A program made the position numbers and the translations under genes. A stretch of DNA of 64,000 nucleotides from positions 80,716-144,715 of the forward strand of contig NZ_FNRI01000009.1 in the NCBI RefSeq assembly GCF_900107675.1, in the 5' to 3' direction. Source of the stretch: Alistipes timonensis JC136. Its GTDB lineage: Bacteria > Bacteroidota > Bacteroidia > Bacteroidales > Rikenellaceae. This document shows positions 26,075-34,630 of the stretch, one piece after another. The notes under the pieces are model-generated. The model was not told where the DNA came from and searched no databases. It saw only the letters and a list, made by a program, of their open reading frames with translations. Numbering within the stretch: the stretch's first letter is position 1; every line of letters starts with the position of its first letter.

Positions 26075-27010
26075 ATAGTGTTCGAACCCGTGCCAGTCCA
26101 GCGGCTCGGGTTTTCCGTTGCGGAGCCACACGAGGCCCGGTGCGGCGGTGATGCGGCCGATGGGGTGAAGGGGGCTGCCGAAGCGGGCCGCGAACTCCGC
26201 GGCAAGTCGTTCGGCGGCGTCGGGAGCCGCGGTGAGCAGCAGTTTGTAGTCTTCGCCCGCGCAGGCTGCCGTGCGGACATCGGCGCCCGGGGCGACAGGG
26301 ATGCGTTCGACCTCCACCTCGGCGCCGACCCCCGACCGGTCGAGGATGTGCTGCAGGTCCGAAGCCAGACCGTCCGAAAGGTCCATCATGGCGTGCACCT
26401 CCGGGCGGGTTCCGAACCAGAGACCCTCGGCGACCTGCGGCTGCGGGTTGCGGTGCACGGCGGCCTGCGGGGTGTCGCAGCGTCCGGCGAGGATGTCCCG
26501 GAGCCCGGCTCCCGAGGCGCCCAGCTCGCCTGCGGCGAAGATCACGTCGCCGGGGCGTGCGTCGCTGCGGCGTTTGAGGTTCGCCGAAGGGGCGCGGCCG
26601 ATGGCCGTGACGTTGATCGTGATGCCCGATTCCGAACGGGTCGTGTCGCCTCCGGCGAGGGCCGTGCCGAACGTCGCGGAGAGTTCCCGGTAACCCTCGA
26701 TGAATTCCGCGGCCCACGCATCGGCCGCATTGGGCGGGAGGGCTATGGAGAGGAGCGTGGCGACGGGACGGGCGCCCATTGCCGCCACGTCGCTGAGGTT
26801 TACGGCAAGGGATTTGCCTCCCAGTTCCCGGGCCGTAGTGGCGGCGCGCAGGAAGTGGACGCCCTCGGTCAGCAGGTCGGCGGTGAAGACCAGCGATTCG
26901 CCGCCGCCGATGGGCAGTACGGCGCAGTCGTCGCCGATGCCCTCGAATCCGTTGTCGGGGAGTGAGGCGAAGCGGGTGCGTATCTGTTCGATAAATCCGA
27001 ATTCGGTCAT
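26072..27010 (-). CDS. thiL: Thiamine-monophosphate kinase
   Basis: The protein has 312 residues. ThiL phosphorylates thiamine monophosphate to the active diphosphate cofactor. Visible family motifs are G-I-G-D-D-C-A-V near residue 24, T-A-D-L-L-T-E-G-V-H-F near 44, the Asp-rich A-G-G-D-T-T-R-S near 117, M-D-L-S-D-G-L-A near 206 and the late A-G-E-D-Y-K. The gene is convergent with divIC and divergent from aroQ. No other thiamine gene is nearby. Confidence 0.93.
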   Translation of the reverse strand: MTEFGFIEQIRTRFASLPDNGFEGIGDDCAVLPIGGGESLVFTADLLTEGVHFLRAATTARELGGKSLAVNLSDVAAMGARPVATLLSIALPPNAADAWAAEFIEGYRELSATFGTALAGGDTTRSESGITINVTAIGRAPSANLKRRSDARPGDVIFAAGELGASGAGLRDILAGRCDTPQAAVHRNPQPQVAEGLWFGTRPEVHAMMDLSDGLASDLQHILDRSGVGAEVEVERIPVAPGADVRTAACAGEDYKLLLTAAPDAAERLAAEFAARFGSPLHPIGRITAAPGLVWLRNGKPEPLDWHGFEHY

Positions 27011-27032
27011 GTGTATTTCGCGTTGTTACGGG

Positions 27033-27040
27033 CAAAGGTA
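27033..27040 (-). promoter_or_regulatory. Probable -7 element for thiL
   Basis: TACCTTTG on the minus strand lies 22 bases before the thiL start, so the leader would be short. I see no TTTG at the ideal distance upstream. Confidence 0.5.
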
Positions 27041-27070
27041 CCGAAATTTGCTGAAAATAGCTATCTCCGG

Positions 27071-27215
27071 CTTCGCCGAAGATACTCCCGTCCGGCAAAA
27101 TGCAAGAAAACTTGCTTTTGCACTCGGCTTATTCGTACTTTGGCTTTGCCGAAGATACTCCCGCTCGGCAATGTTCAAATAAATTTGACATTGCCCTCGC
27201 TTATTCGTATCTTTG
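27071..27215 (+). repeat. Two tandem copies of a promoter-bearing repeat upstream of aroQ
   Basis: Unit 1 (27071-27142) and unit 2 (27144-27215) have a period of 73 bases. Each begins CTT(C/T)GCCGAAGATACTCCCG, has a central hairpin (27105-27120 region and 27168-27194), and ends TTATTCGTA-CTTTG. A third related unit lies upstream of recQ at 51760-51842 on the minus strand. Unit 2 ends in an intact TATCTTTG; unit 1 has TACTTTG, one base short. Confidence 0.85.
27184..27215 (+). promoter_or_regulatory. Promoter of aroQ within repeat unit 2
   Basis: TTTG (27184-27187), 20 bases, TATCTTTG (27208-27215): an exact consensus match. The TTTG is part of the right arm of the repeat's internal hairpin. 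Confidence 0.75.
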
Positions 27216-27248
27216 CGCGCAGTTAGGGACAGAAAACAGCAGAAAAAC

Positions 27249-27668
27249 ATGAAAATATTGATTCTCAACGGCCCGAACCTCAATTTGCAGGGGCGGCGCG
27301 ACACCGGGGTTTACGGATCGCAGACTTTCGAGTCGTATTTCGAAGGACTGAAAAGCCGTTACCCGGCCGTGGAGTTCGCCTATTTCCAGTCGAACATCGA
27401 GGGTGAACTGATCGATGCCGTGCAGCAGGCCGACGGCCTGTATGACGGTGTGGTGCTCAACGCCGGCGGTTACACGCATACCTCCGTGGCGCTGCGCGAC
27501 GCCGTGTCGGCGGTGTCGGTGCCGGTGGTCGAGGTGCATATCTCGTCGATCCTCGCCCGCGAGGAGTTCCGTCATGTCTCGTTGCTGGCCCCCGTAGCCG
27601 CGGGGTCGATCATGGGATTCGGGTTGAATTCGTATCGGCTCGGCATTGAGGCCCTTTTGATTGATTAA
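27249..27668 (+). CDS. aroQ: 3-Dehydroquinate dehydratase, type II
   Basis: The protein has 139 residues, the normal length for the dodecameric type II enzyme of the shikimate pathway. The N-terminus I-L-N-G-P-N-L-N-L-Q-G-R-R is characteristic; the catalytic tyrosine is Tyr22, and the histidines lie in G-G-Y-T-H-T-S and in E-V-H-I-S-S. I chose the ATG at 27249 because the family starts there; an upstream frame from 27213 adds unrelated residues. pyk follows after 20 bases. Confidence 0.95.
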   Translation: MKILILNGPNLNLQGRRDTGVYGSQTFESYFEGLKSRYPAVEFAYFQSNIEGELIDAVQQADGLYDGVVLNAGGYTHTSVALRDAVSAVSVPVVEVHISSILAREEFRHVSLLAPVAAGSIMGFGLNSYRLGIEALLID

Positions 27669-27688
27669 AAATTAAAAAGCATTTCCAT

Positions 27689-29164
27689 ATGTATCGCATG
27701 AAAAAAACCAAGATCGTCGCCACCATGTCGGATTTCCGTTGCACGGAAGAGTTCGTTGCGAAACTTTTCGATGCCGGAATGGACGTGATCCGTATCAATT
27801 CGGCCCACGTCACGGAGGAGGGCGCCACGCGTATCGTCGAGATCGTACACCGGGTCAATCCGGCCATTCCGATCATGATCGACACCAAGGGGCCCGAGAT
27901 CCGCGTGACGACGATCGCCGACGAATACGGGAACAGCATCAATTTCCGCACGGGCGACCGGGTGGCGGTGCGCGGTTCGGACGGCTCGGATCTCACCACC
28001 CGCAAGGTGGTCTACATGAATGTCCCCTCGATCGTGAACGACATTCCGGTCGGGGCGCGGATGCTGATCGCCGACGGCGAACTGGAGATCCGCGTCGTGG
28101 GCAAGACGGACGAGGAGCTCGACTGCGAGTTCATCGTGGGAGGCGCCATGCGTTCGCGCAAGAGCGTCAACGTTCCCGGAGTGTCGATCGCCCTGCCGTC
28201 GGTGACGGAGAAGGACCGCCGCTTCATCGAATGGGCCGTGACGAACGACGTCGATTTCATCGCCCACTCGTTTGTGCGCTCGGCCCGTGACATCAAAGCC
28301 GTGCAGGAGATCCTCGACGCCCACGGTAGCAACATCAAAATCATTTCGAAGATCGAGAATCAGGAGGGTCTGGACAATATCGACGAGATCATCGAGGCTT
28401 CGTACGGCATTATGGTCGCCCGCGGCGACCTGGGTGTGGAGCTTCCGGCCGAGGTGATTCCCAATACGCAGCGGCGCATCGTCGAGAAGTGCATCTGCGC
28501 CAAGCGTCCCGTGATCATCGCCACGCAGATGCTTTATTCGATGGTCAAATCCCCGCGTCCGACGCGCGCCGAGGTCAGTGACGTGGCCAGCGCCATCTAC
28601 GAGCGTGTGGATGCCGTGATGCTGAGCGACGAGACCGCCATGGGCGATTTCCCCGTGGAGTCGGTGGAGACGATGGCCCGCATCGCCCGCGAGATCGAAC
28701 GCGATGAGACGCATTTTAAACCCATGATCGACATGGACATGGTCTCGGTGAACCACGAGATCACGGCCCAACTGGCCCGTTCGGCCGTGCGCGCCTCGAC
28801 CAACCTGCCGATCAAATACGTGGTGCTCGACACCAAGACGGGCCGCACGGGGCGTTACCTGGCGGCGTTCCGCGGTCGCAAGACCGTGATGGCCGTCTGC
28901 TACCAGCTCCACGCGCAGCGTATCCTGGCCCTGTCGTACGGCGTGGTGCCGATTCTCCGGAACCAGGAACTCACGGACCGTTACCATTTCCTGGTCGACG
29001 CGCTGGAATTTCTCGACCAGTATAAGAAACTGCACGACGAAGACCTGCTGGCCATCGTAGGCGGCAGTTTCGGTCCCGACGGCGGCGCTTCCTACGTTGA
29101 GATCGCCAACGTGCACAACATTCGCAAGCGCAACGAGGAGATTCTCGCGGCACAATGTAAGTAA
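27689..29164 (+). CDS. pyk: Pyruvate kinase
   Basis: The protein has 491 residues and catalyses the last ATP-forming step of glycolysis. Motifs in order: I-R-I-N-S-A-H near residue 34, D-T-K-G-P-E-I-R near 69, I-S-K-I-E-N-Q-E-G near 216, the active-site M-V-A-R-G-D-L-G-V-E near 240 and S-D-E-T-A near 311. The C-terminal allosteric domain is present. A second possible start codon, ATG at 27698, is three codons in. The gene lies between aroQ and a flippase gene that starts 11 bases after it. Confidence 0.95.
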   Translation: MYRMKKTKIVATMSDFRCTEEFVAKLFDAGMDVIRINSAHVTEEGATRIVEIVHRVNPAIPIMIDTKGPEIRVTTIADEYGNSINFRTGDRVAVRGSDGSDLTTRKVVYMNVPSIVNDIPVGARMLIADGELEIRVVGKTDEELDCEFIVGGAMRSRKSVNVPGVSIALPSVTEKDRRFIEWAVTNDVDFIAHSFVRSARDIKAVQEILDAHGSNIKIISKIENQEGLDNIDEIIEASYGIMVARGDLGVELPAEVIPNTQRRIVEKCICAKRPVIIATQMLYSMVKSPRPTRAEVSDVASAIYERVDAVMLSDETAMGDFPVESVETMARIAREIERDETHFKPMIDMDMVSVNHEITAQLARSAVRASTNLPIKYVVLDTKTGRTGRYLAAFRGRKTVMAVCYQLHAQRILALSYGVVPILRNQELTDRYHFLVDALEFLDQYKKLHDEDLLAIVGGSFGPDGGASYVEIANVHNIRKRNEEILAAQCK

Positions 29165-29175
29165 ACGCCGAAGAT

Positions 29176-30636
29176 TTGGGGGAGCAGCTTAAAGAGAAGG
29201 TTGCGCAGGGCGTGGCGTGGAGCATGGCTGAGAAGGTCGGTTCGATGCTGTTGGCCATGGCCGTGCGGCTGGTCATCCTGCGCCTGCTGACGCCCGACAT
29301 CCTCGGATTCATGTCCATTCCGTCGGCCGTGGCGACTATCCTGCTGGTGGTCGTGGACAGCGGTTTTTCGCAAAGCCTGATCCGTCGCCGGGACCCTTCG
29401 CAGAGCGACTACAAGTCGGTGTTCCTCTTCAACATCGCCGTATCGGTGGTGCTCTACGGCGCGCTGATGGCGCTGATGCCTTTTGCGGCGCGCTGGTACG
29501 GCATGCCCCAGATCGCACGGATCGCCCCGGTGTTCTTCCTGCTGCTGCCGCTGAACGCCCTGTGCGCCGTGCAGAACACCATCTTCATCCGTCAGTTCCG
29601 CTTCGCGCTGTTGTCGAAGGTGACTTTTACGTCGTCGCTCGTGGGCGGATTCGCGGCCATCGGCTGTGCGCTGGCCGGATGGGGCATCTGGAGCCTGGTG
29701 GCCGAGCGGGTGATAACCGTCGGCGTGAGGACCGCGGTCCTGTGGTGGCTGAGCGACTGGCGGCCCTGCGGCAAATGCAGTGTGAAGCCCCTGCGGGAGA
29801 TGGCGCCTTTCGGGTGCAGTCTGATGGCGACCGATCTGATCTCGAATTTCTACAACAAAATACCCCAGTTCTTCCTCGGAAAACTTTATCCTGCGGCGAC
29901 GCTCGGATCGTATGATCAGGCGGTCAAACTGAAGGACATGCCCGCGACGACCGGGATGCAGGCGGTGCAGAACGTCACCTTCCCGGCCTTTTCGAAAATC
30001 CGGGACGACGCTCCGAAGCTGGCCGAAAGTTACCGGCAGGTGGTGATGGTCGTGGCCTACGCGATGTTTCCGATCATGGTCGGGATGTCGGCCGTGTCGC
30101 ACGATATCTTCGCCGTGTTGTTGGGCGAGGAGTGGATGTCCACGGCGCCCTATTTCGAAGTGGTGTGTCTGGCGGGGCTCTTCTCGCCGATCGCCGTGAT
30201 CGCCTACAACATCCTGAAAGTCCAATGCTCGGGACCGCTGATCGTGCGTCTCGAAGTGGTGAAGAAGGTTCTGATGACGGCGATCTTCGCCGTGACCATC
30301 CCCCACAGCGTGATGGCTGTGGTATGGGGACTGGTGGCTATCGCTTTCTGTGAAATGGCCGTCAATTTCATCGCCACGACCCGTTTCACGCCGCTGTCGT
30401 ACGGCCGTTTCGTCCGCACGCTGCTGCCTCCGGCTGCGGTGTCCGCGGCGATGTACGCCGTTGTGCGGCTCACGGCGGCGGCAATTCCCGGCAACGACCT
30501 GCTGCGGCTGGTCGCCGAGGTCGCGGCGGGTGCCGTCTGCTACCTGCTGCTCTCGGCGCTGTTCCGGCTGGAGGCTTACCGAGAGCTGGTCTCCATCGTG
30601 CGCCGGCAGCTGAAAAAAAAGGACCGTCCTGTTTAG
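29176..30636 (+). CDS. Polysaccharide/lipopolysaccharide flippase (Wzx/WzxC-like)
   Basis: The protein has 486 residues with about twelve to fourteen hydrophobic segments across the whole length, the layout of Wzx-type exporters in the MOP superfamily. The N-terminus L-K-E-K-V-A-Q-G-V-A-W is typical and requires a TTG start at 29176; the next ATG, at 29224, would remove most of this conserved stretch. It would move lipid-linked oligosaccharides across the inner membrane. No glycosyltransferases lie nearby, so its glycan is unknown. The end overlaps a terminator hairpin. Confidence 0.83.
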   Translation: MGEQLKEKVAQGVAWSMAEKVGSMLLAMAVRLVILRLLTPDILGFMSIPSAVATILLVVVDSGFSQSLIRRRDPSQSDYKSVFLFNIAVSVVLYGALMALMPFAARWYGMPQIARIAPVFFLLLPLNALCAVQNTIFIRQFRFALLSKVTFTSSLVGGFAAIGCALAGWGIWSLVAERVITVGVRTAVLWWLSDWRPCGKCSVKPLREMAPFGCSLMATDLISNFYNKIPQFFLGKLYPAATLGSYDQAVKLKDMPATTGMQAVQNVTFPAFSKIRDDAPKLAESYRQVVMVVAYAMFPIMVGMSAVSHDIFAVLLGEEWMSTAPYFEVVCLAGLFSPIAVIAYNILKVQCSGPLIVRLEVVKKVLMTAIFAVTIPHSVMAVVWGLVAIAFCEMAVNFIATTRFTPLSYGRFVRTLLPPAAVSAAMYAVVRLTAAAIPGNDLLRLVAEVAAGAVCYLLLSALFRLEAYRELVSIVRRQLKKKDRPV

Positions 30637-30655
30637 GCGGTCCTTTCGTTTTCCG
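30618..30655. terminator. Bidirectional terminator between the flippase and butyrate kinase genes
   Basis: A 9-base stem (30618-30626 with 30638-30646) is followed by CGTTTTCC on the plus strand and, on the minus strand, by eight T residues. The left arm lies inside the end of the flippase gene. Confidence 0.87.
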
Positions 30656-30667
30656 GATGGATACGGG

Positions 30668-31735
30668 CTATTTGTAGACCTTCGGGGTGACGGTCCCCCG
30701 CAGCACCACCAGCGCGTTGATGACCAATGCCTCGAGTTCGTTCTCGCCGGGATAGACCTCGACGGGGGCGATGAAACCGCAGTGTTCGCGGATATACGCT
30801 ACGACGGGCTCGTTGTAGGCGATGCCGCCCGTGAGCAGGATCGCCTGCACCTTGCCCGAGAGGGCTGCGGCTGCGGCGCCGATCTGTTTCGAGATGTTGT
30901 AGCACATGGATTCCAACACCTTTTTGGCCCGCTGGTCGCCCTCGGCGATGCGTTCCATGACCTGAATCACGGAGTTGGTGCCCAGGTAGGCCACCAGGCC
31001 GCCTTTGCTCGAGATGAATTTCAGCAGCTCCTCTTTCGTGTACTGTCCCGAGAAGCAGACTTTGATGAGCTCGCTCGACGGAATGCTCCCCGCACGGTCC
31101 GGGGCGAAGGGTCCGTCGCCGTCGAGTGCGTTGTTTACATCGACGATGCGGCCCTGCTTGTGCGCCGCCACCGAGATGCCGCCGCCCATGTGGGCCACGA
31201 TCAGGTTCGACTCTTCGTAGGTCCAGCCCGCGCGGCCGCAGTGCAGGCGCGCGATGGCTTTCTGGTTCAGGGCATGGAAAATCGGCTTGCGCGGGCACAT
31301 CGGCATGCCCGAGATGCGGGCCACGTCGTCCATCTCGTCGACCACCGGAGGGTCGGCGATGTAGGCTTTCACACCCGCCATGTGGGCAATCTGCGCCGCG
31401 AGGAGTCCCCCGAGGTTGCAGGCGTGTTTCATCGGGGCGTTGCGCAGGTCGTAGCGCATCCGTGAGTTGACTTCGTAGACCCCGGCAGGGATGGGACGTA
31501 TCAGGCCTCCGCGGCCGATCACGGCCGACAGCTCTTTGATGTTGAACGACTGTTCACGCAGGGCCGAGAGGATCAGCCCCCGGCGCCAGTCGAGCTGGTC
31601 GATGACGTCGGCAAATCGGGAAATTTCTTCGGTCGAGTGACGCAGGGTCAAATCCAACAAAGGCCGCTCCTCATCGTAGAGGGCGACCTTTGTGGATGTT
31701 GAGCCGGGATTTATTGCTAAAACTTTGTAGCCCAT
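30668..31735 (-). CDS. buk: Butyrate kinase
   Basis: The protein has 355 residues of the ASKHA kinase fold. It begins V-L-A-I-N-P-G-S-T-S-T-K, the phosphate-binding motif of butyrate kinases, and later shows V-A-H-M-G-G-G-I-S and L-T-G-G-I-A. It interconverts butyryl (or branched-chain acyl) phosphate and the free acid, making ATP. It lies 45 bases downstream of ptb, in the order ackA-ptb-buk, so both steps from acyl-CoA to acid are encoded together. Confidence 0.93.
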   Translation of the reverse strand: MGYKVLAINPGSTSTKVALYDEERPLLDLTLRHSTEEISRFADVIDQLDWRRGLILSALREQSFNIKELSAVIGRGGLIRPIPAGVYEVNSRMRYDLRNAPMKHACNLGGLLAAQIAHMAGVKAYIADPPVVDEMDDVARISGMPMCPRKPIFHALNQKAIARLHCGRAGWTYEESNLIVAHMGGGISVAAHKQGRIVDVNNALDGDGPFAPDRAGSIPSSELIKVCFSGQYTKEELLKFISSKGGLVAYLGTNSVIQVMERIAEGDQRAKKVLESMCYNISKQIGAAAAALSGKVQAILLTGGIAYNEPVVAYIREHCGFIAPVEVYPGENELEALVINALVVLRGTVTPKVYK

Positions 31736-31780
31736 AAGTTCTCGGTTCGTTAGAGTTTGGGTTAGTCCCGTATCCGGGTT

Positions 31781-32689
31781 TTATTTTTTCACTGCCAGGC
31801 AAGCCAGGGCGATCGAGTAGAGCTTGGTCTTGCTCGTGTCGCCGCGCGAGGTGAGCACGCAGGGTACCTTTGTGCCCATGACCATCGCGGCCAGTTCGCC
31901 GCCGCAGAGGTGGGTCACCGATTTGAAGAAGACGTTGGCCGACTCGAGGTTGGGGAACAGCAGGCAGTCCGGGTCACCGGCCACCGACGAGCCTTTGACT
32001 TTCTTGTGCTCGGCGACGTCCTTGTAGAGCGCCACGTCGAGCGACAGCGGGCCGTCGACGACGACCTTGCCCAGCTGGCCGCGGTCGGCCATCTTGGCCA
32101 GCAGCGCGCCTTCGGTCGAGGAGATCACGTTGGGGAGCAGCTGTTCCGAGGGGGCGATGCAGGCGATCTTCGGGGTCTCGATGCCCAGCAGGTTGGCCGT
32201 GCGGGCCAGGTAGCCGATCTGCACCATCTTCTGTTTGAAGTCCGGAAGCGGAATCACGGCCACGTCGGAAATGGTGAGCAGTTTGTGGTAGCAGGGCATC
32301 TCGACGATCGAGACGTGGCTCAGGACGCCCTTCGGGGGGAACAGTCCTGCCTCCTTGTTGAGGATGCCGCGCATGTATTTGTCGGTCGAAACGAGACCTT
32401 TCATCAGAACGTCGGCATTGCCCGATACGACCGATGCGACGGCCTGCTGGACGCATTTCACGTCGTTGGACTCATCGACGATGTTGAAGGCTTTGATGTC
32501 GATGTCGTTCTCCTCGCAGACCTGTTTGATAACCTCCTTGTCGCCGAAGAGCGTGGGCTCCACGAGCCCCTCTTTGTAAGCCTCGTAAACGGCTTCCAGC
32601 GTATGTGAATCCTGTCCGTAAGCGACGGCCAGACGTTTTTTACCCCGTTTTCTCGCCTCCTCGACGATTTCGGTAAGATGCTGAATCAT
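31781..32689 (-). CDS. ptb: Phosphate butyryltransferase (phosphotransacylase family)
   Basis: The protein has 302 residues, the length of phosphate butyryltransferases and shorter than multidomain Pta. The C-terminus carries V-T-H-L-C-G-G-E-L-A and the late S-R-G-D-T-S-K-T-K-L-Y-S, which bind phosphate in this family. It exchanges CoA for phosphate on an acyl group. The flanking genes encode acetate kinase and butyrate kinase, so its product could feed either. Acyl-chain preference cannot be read from the sequence. Confidence 0.9.
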   Translation of the reverse strand: MIQHLTEIVEEARKRGKKRLAVAYGQDSHTLEAVYEAYKEGLVEPTLFGDKEVIKQVCEENDIDIKAFNIVDESNDVKCVQQAVASVVSGNADVLMKGLVSTDKYMRGILNKEAGLFPPKGVLSHVSIVEMPCYHKLLTISDVAVIPLPDFKQKMVQIGYLARTANLLGIETPKIACIAPSEQLLPNVISSTEGALLAKMADRGQLGKVVVDGPLSLDVALYKDVAEHKKVKGSSVAGDPDCLLFPNLESANVFFKSVTHLCGGELAAMVMGTKVPCVLTSRGDTSKTKLYSIALACLAVKK

Positions 32690-32724
32690 GGTAATGACGG
32701 TATTAATGTGTAAAAATTGAATGT

Positions 32725-33927
32725 TTATTTCACCAGATTATAGGTATCCGTGGCGATCACCAGCTCTTCGTTGGTGGCGATGGTGGCGACTTTGACCTTC
32801 GAATCGGCGGCCGAAAGTATCTTGTTCACCCCGCGGGCACCCTTGTTGGCGGCGGGATCGAATTTGACGCCCATGAACTCCAGTCCCCGGCAGACCTCCT
32901 CGCGCATTTCGCACGAGTTCTCGCCCACGCCGCCCGTGAAGATAATCATGTCCACGCCGCCCATTTCGGCCGCGTATTCGCCGACGAACTTCCGGATGCG
33001 TCCGTAGTGCATGTCGCGGGCCAGGATCGCGCGGGGGTTGCCCTCGTCGTAGGCCCGGTCGATGTCGCGCATGTCGCTCGAGATATCCGAGATGCCCAGT
33101 ACGCCCGATTTCTTGTTCATCATGTCGTTGAGCTGGGCGTAGGTCATGCCCTCCTTTTCGCCGATGAACGTGATGGCGCTGGCGTCCACCGATCCGCAGC
33201 GCGTACCCATCACCAGGCCGTCCAGCGGCGAGAAGCCCATCGACGTGTCGAACGACTTGCCGTTGAGGATGGCCGTCACCGAGGCGCCGTTGCCGATGTG
33301 GCAGGTGATGATCTTCGAGTTGTGGAAATCCAGCCCGGCGAGTTCGGCGCCCACCTGGGCCACGTATTTGTGGCTGGTGCCGTGGAAGCCGTACTTGCGC
33401 ACGCGGTACTTGTCATAGTAGGCGTGGGGCAGGGCGTACATGTAGTTCACCGCGGGGATCGTCTGGTGGAACGAGGTGTCGAAAACCGTGACCTGGGGAA
33501 CGCCCGGCAGGACCTTTTCGATCGAAAGCACGCCTTCGAGGTTGGCGGGGTTGTGCAACGGGGCGATCTCGAACAGCGAGCGGATCTTCTCTTTGGCATC
33601 TTCGGTGACGATGCAGCTTTCAGGGAAGAATTCGCCGCCGTGGGCCACGCGGTGACCGACGGCCTTCACTTCGTCGAGCGACGCGATCACGCCGTGTGCG
33701 GGGTCCGTCAGGGCATCGAGCACGAGTTTGATACCCGTCGTGTGGTCGGGGATCGGTTGGTGCAGCTCGAAATTCTCCTTGCCTACGGGTTTATGTACCA
33801 GATCGCCCTCCGGGAGGCCGATGCGCTCTACGATGCCTTTTGCGAGCAGCTTGCTCGACGACGGCTCCATGTCGATCACCTGATATTTGATCGACGACGA
33901 ACCGCAGTTTAAAACCAGAATTACCAT
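32725..33927 (-). CDS. ackA: Acetate kinase
   Basis: The protein has 400 residues. Motifs: V-L-N-C-G-S-S-S-I-K-Y at the N-terminus, G-H-R-V-A-H-G-G near residue 90, F-D-T-S-F-H-Q-T near 150, H-I-G-N-G-A-S near 211 and F-T-G-G-V-G-E-N-S near 329. It makes ATP and acetate from acetyl phosphate. It is the first gene of the minus-strand set ackA-ptb-buk; a dedicated pta gene is not next to it. Confidence 0.95.
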   Translation of the reverse strand: MVILVLNCGSSSIKYQVIDMEPSSSKLLAKGIVERIGLPEGDLVHKPVGKENFELHQPIPDHTTGIKLVLDALTDPAHGVIASLDEVKAVGHRVAHGGEFFPESCIVTEDAKEKIRSLFEIAPLHNPANLEGVLSIEKVLPGVPQVTVFDTSFHQTIPAVNYMYALPHAYYDKYRVRKYGFHGTSHKYVAQVGAELAGLDFHNSKIITCHIGNGASVTAILNGKSFDTSMGFSPLDGLVMGTRCGSVDASAITFIGEKEGMTYAQLNDMMNKKSGVLGISDISSDMRDIDRAYDEGNPRAILARDMHYGRIRKFVGEYAAEMGGVDMIIFTGGVGENSCEMREEVCRGLEFMGVKFDPAANKGARGVNKILSAADSKVKVATIATNEELVIATDTYNLVK

Positions 33928-33990
33928 TTACCTTATTTTTAAGTTTTACTTTATTATGTATGCTTTTTCATTACCGGCCGGTGTTGTCGC

Positions 33991-34045
33991 CGCCGTCGGC
34001 GTCGTTTGCAAGTCTGACCCCACCCCCCCCCTCCCTCGGGAGGGG
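33991..34045 (+). repeat. Two-hairpin dispersed repeat, copy B, between crcB and ackA
   Basis: A GC hairpin (33991-34001), the core GTTTGCAAGTCTGACCCCACC, and a second hairpin (34028-34045) match copies A and C. The adjoining stretch to 34133 holds short direct repeats of CGGGATTTC-type sequence and no gene. Confidence 0.75.
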
Positions 34046-34133
34046 CTTGCGCGGCGCGACCGGGATTTCGTCCGGGTTGTCAGCCGGGATTTCAACCGGG
34101 GTGCAGTAATTTTTAATTCTTAATTTTTCATTT

Positions 34134-34508
34134 TTAATTGCGAACAATTTGAGCCCCGATCCACATGCCGAGCATCGCGAAAACGATGCAGGTCCCGACG
34201 CTCAGCGCGATGTAAGCCGTTGCGGGACCGTAATCCCCGGCCCGCAGCAACCGTACGGCGTCGGCCGAAAAGGTCGAGAACGTGGTGAAGCCGCCGCAAA
34301 ATCCTACGATAAGCAACCATCCTGCCGCAGCCGATGATGTCGCTTCCAGCAGAATGCCGATCAGCAGCGACCCGAGGGCGTTGACCGCGAACGTTCCGGC
34401 CGGAAATCCCAGCAGCGTGTGCCCTGCCAGCAGCCAGGCCGAGAGCATATAGCGGACAACGCTGCCGGCGGCGCCTCCGAGGCCCACGGCTAAAAGTTCA
34501 CGAATCAT
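34134..34508 (-). CDS. crcB: Fluoride channel FluC/CrcB
   Basis: The protein has 124 residues and four hydrophobic helices, the normal size for this dimeric fluoride exporter. The signature G-F-C-G-G-F-T-T-F-S-T-F is complete near residue 69, and G-x-x-x-R-Y at helix 1 and a conserved Asn (F-A-V-N-A-L-G-S) are present. It protects the cell by letting fluoride out. I found no fluoride riboswitch pattern in front of it. Confidence 0.95.
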   Translation of the reverse strand: MIRELLAVGLGGAAGSVVRYMLSAWLLAGHTLLGFPAGTFAVNALGSLLIGILLEATSSAAAGWLLIVGFCGGFTTFSTFSADAVRLLRAGDYGPATAYIALSVGTCIVFAMLGMWIGAQIVRN

Positions 34509-34540
34509 AAGTTAAATATAGGCATTATTTTACGGATGTG

Positions 34541-34548
34541 CAAATTTA
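34541..34548 (-). promoter_or_regulatory. Probable -7 element for crcB
   Basis: TAAATTTG on the minus strand fits TAnnTTTG and lies 32 bases before the crcB start in an AT-rich gap. No TTTG partner is visible at the ideal distance. Confidence 0.4.
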
Positions 34549-34630
34549 AGCAAAAAATGATAACGATCTGTTTTATTTTTTGCCCGAATAGGTGGAAAAA
34601 TTGTTAAATCCGCATTCGGAGCTGCCGTCG

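Noticed and set aside
34509..34630. Fluoride riboswitch before crcB
   Set aside because: The region is AT-rich and short, and I could not find the conserved fluoride riboswitch core; the gene appears to have an ordinary promoter.
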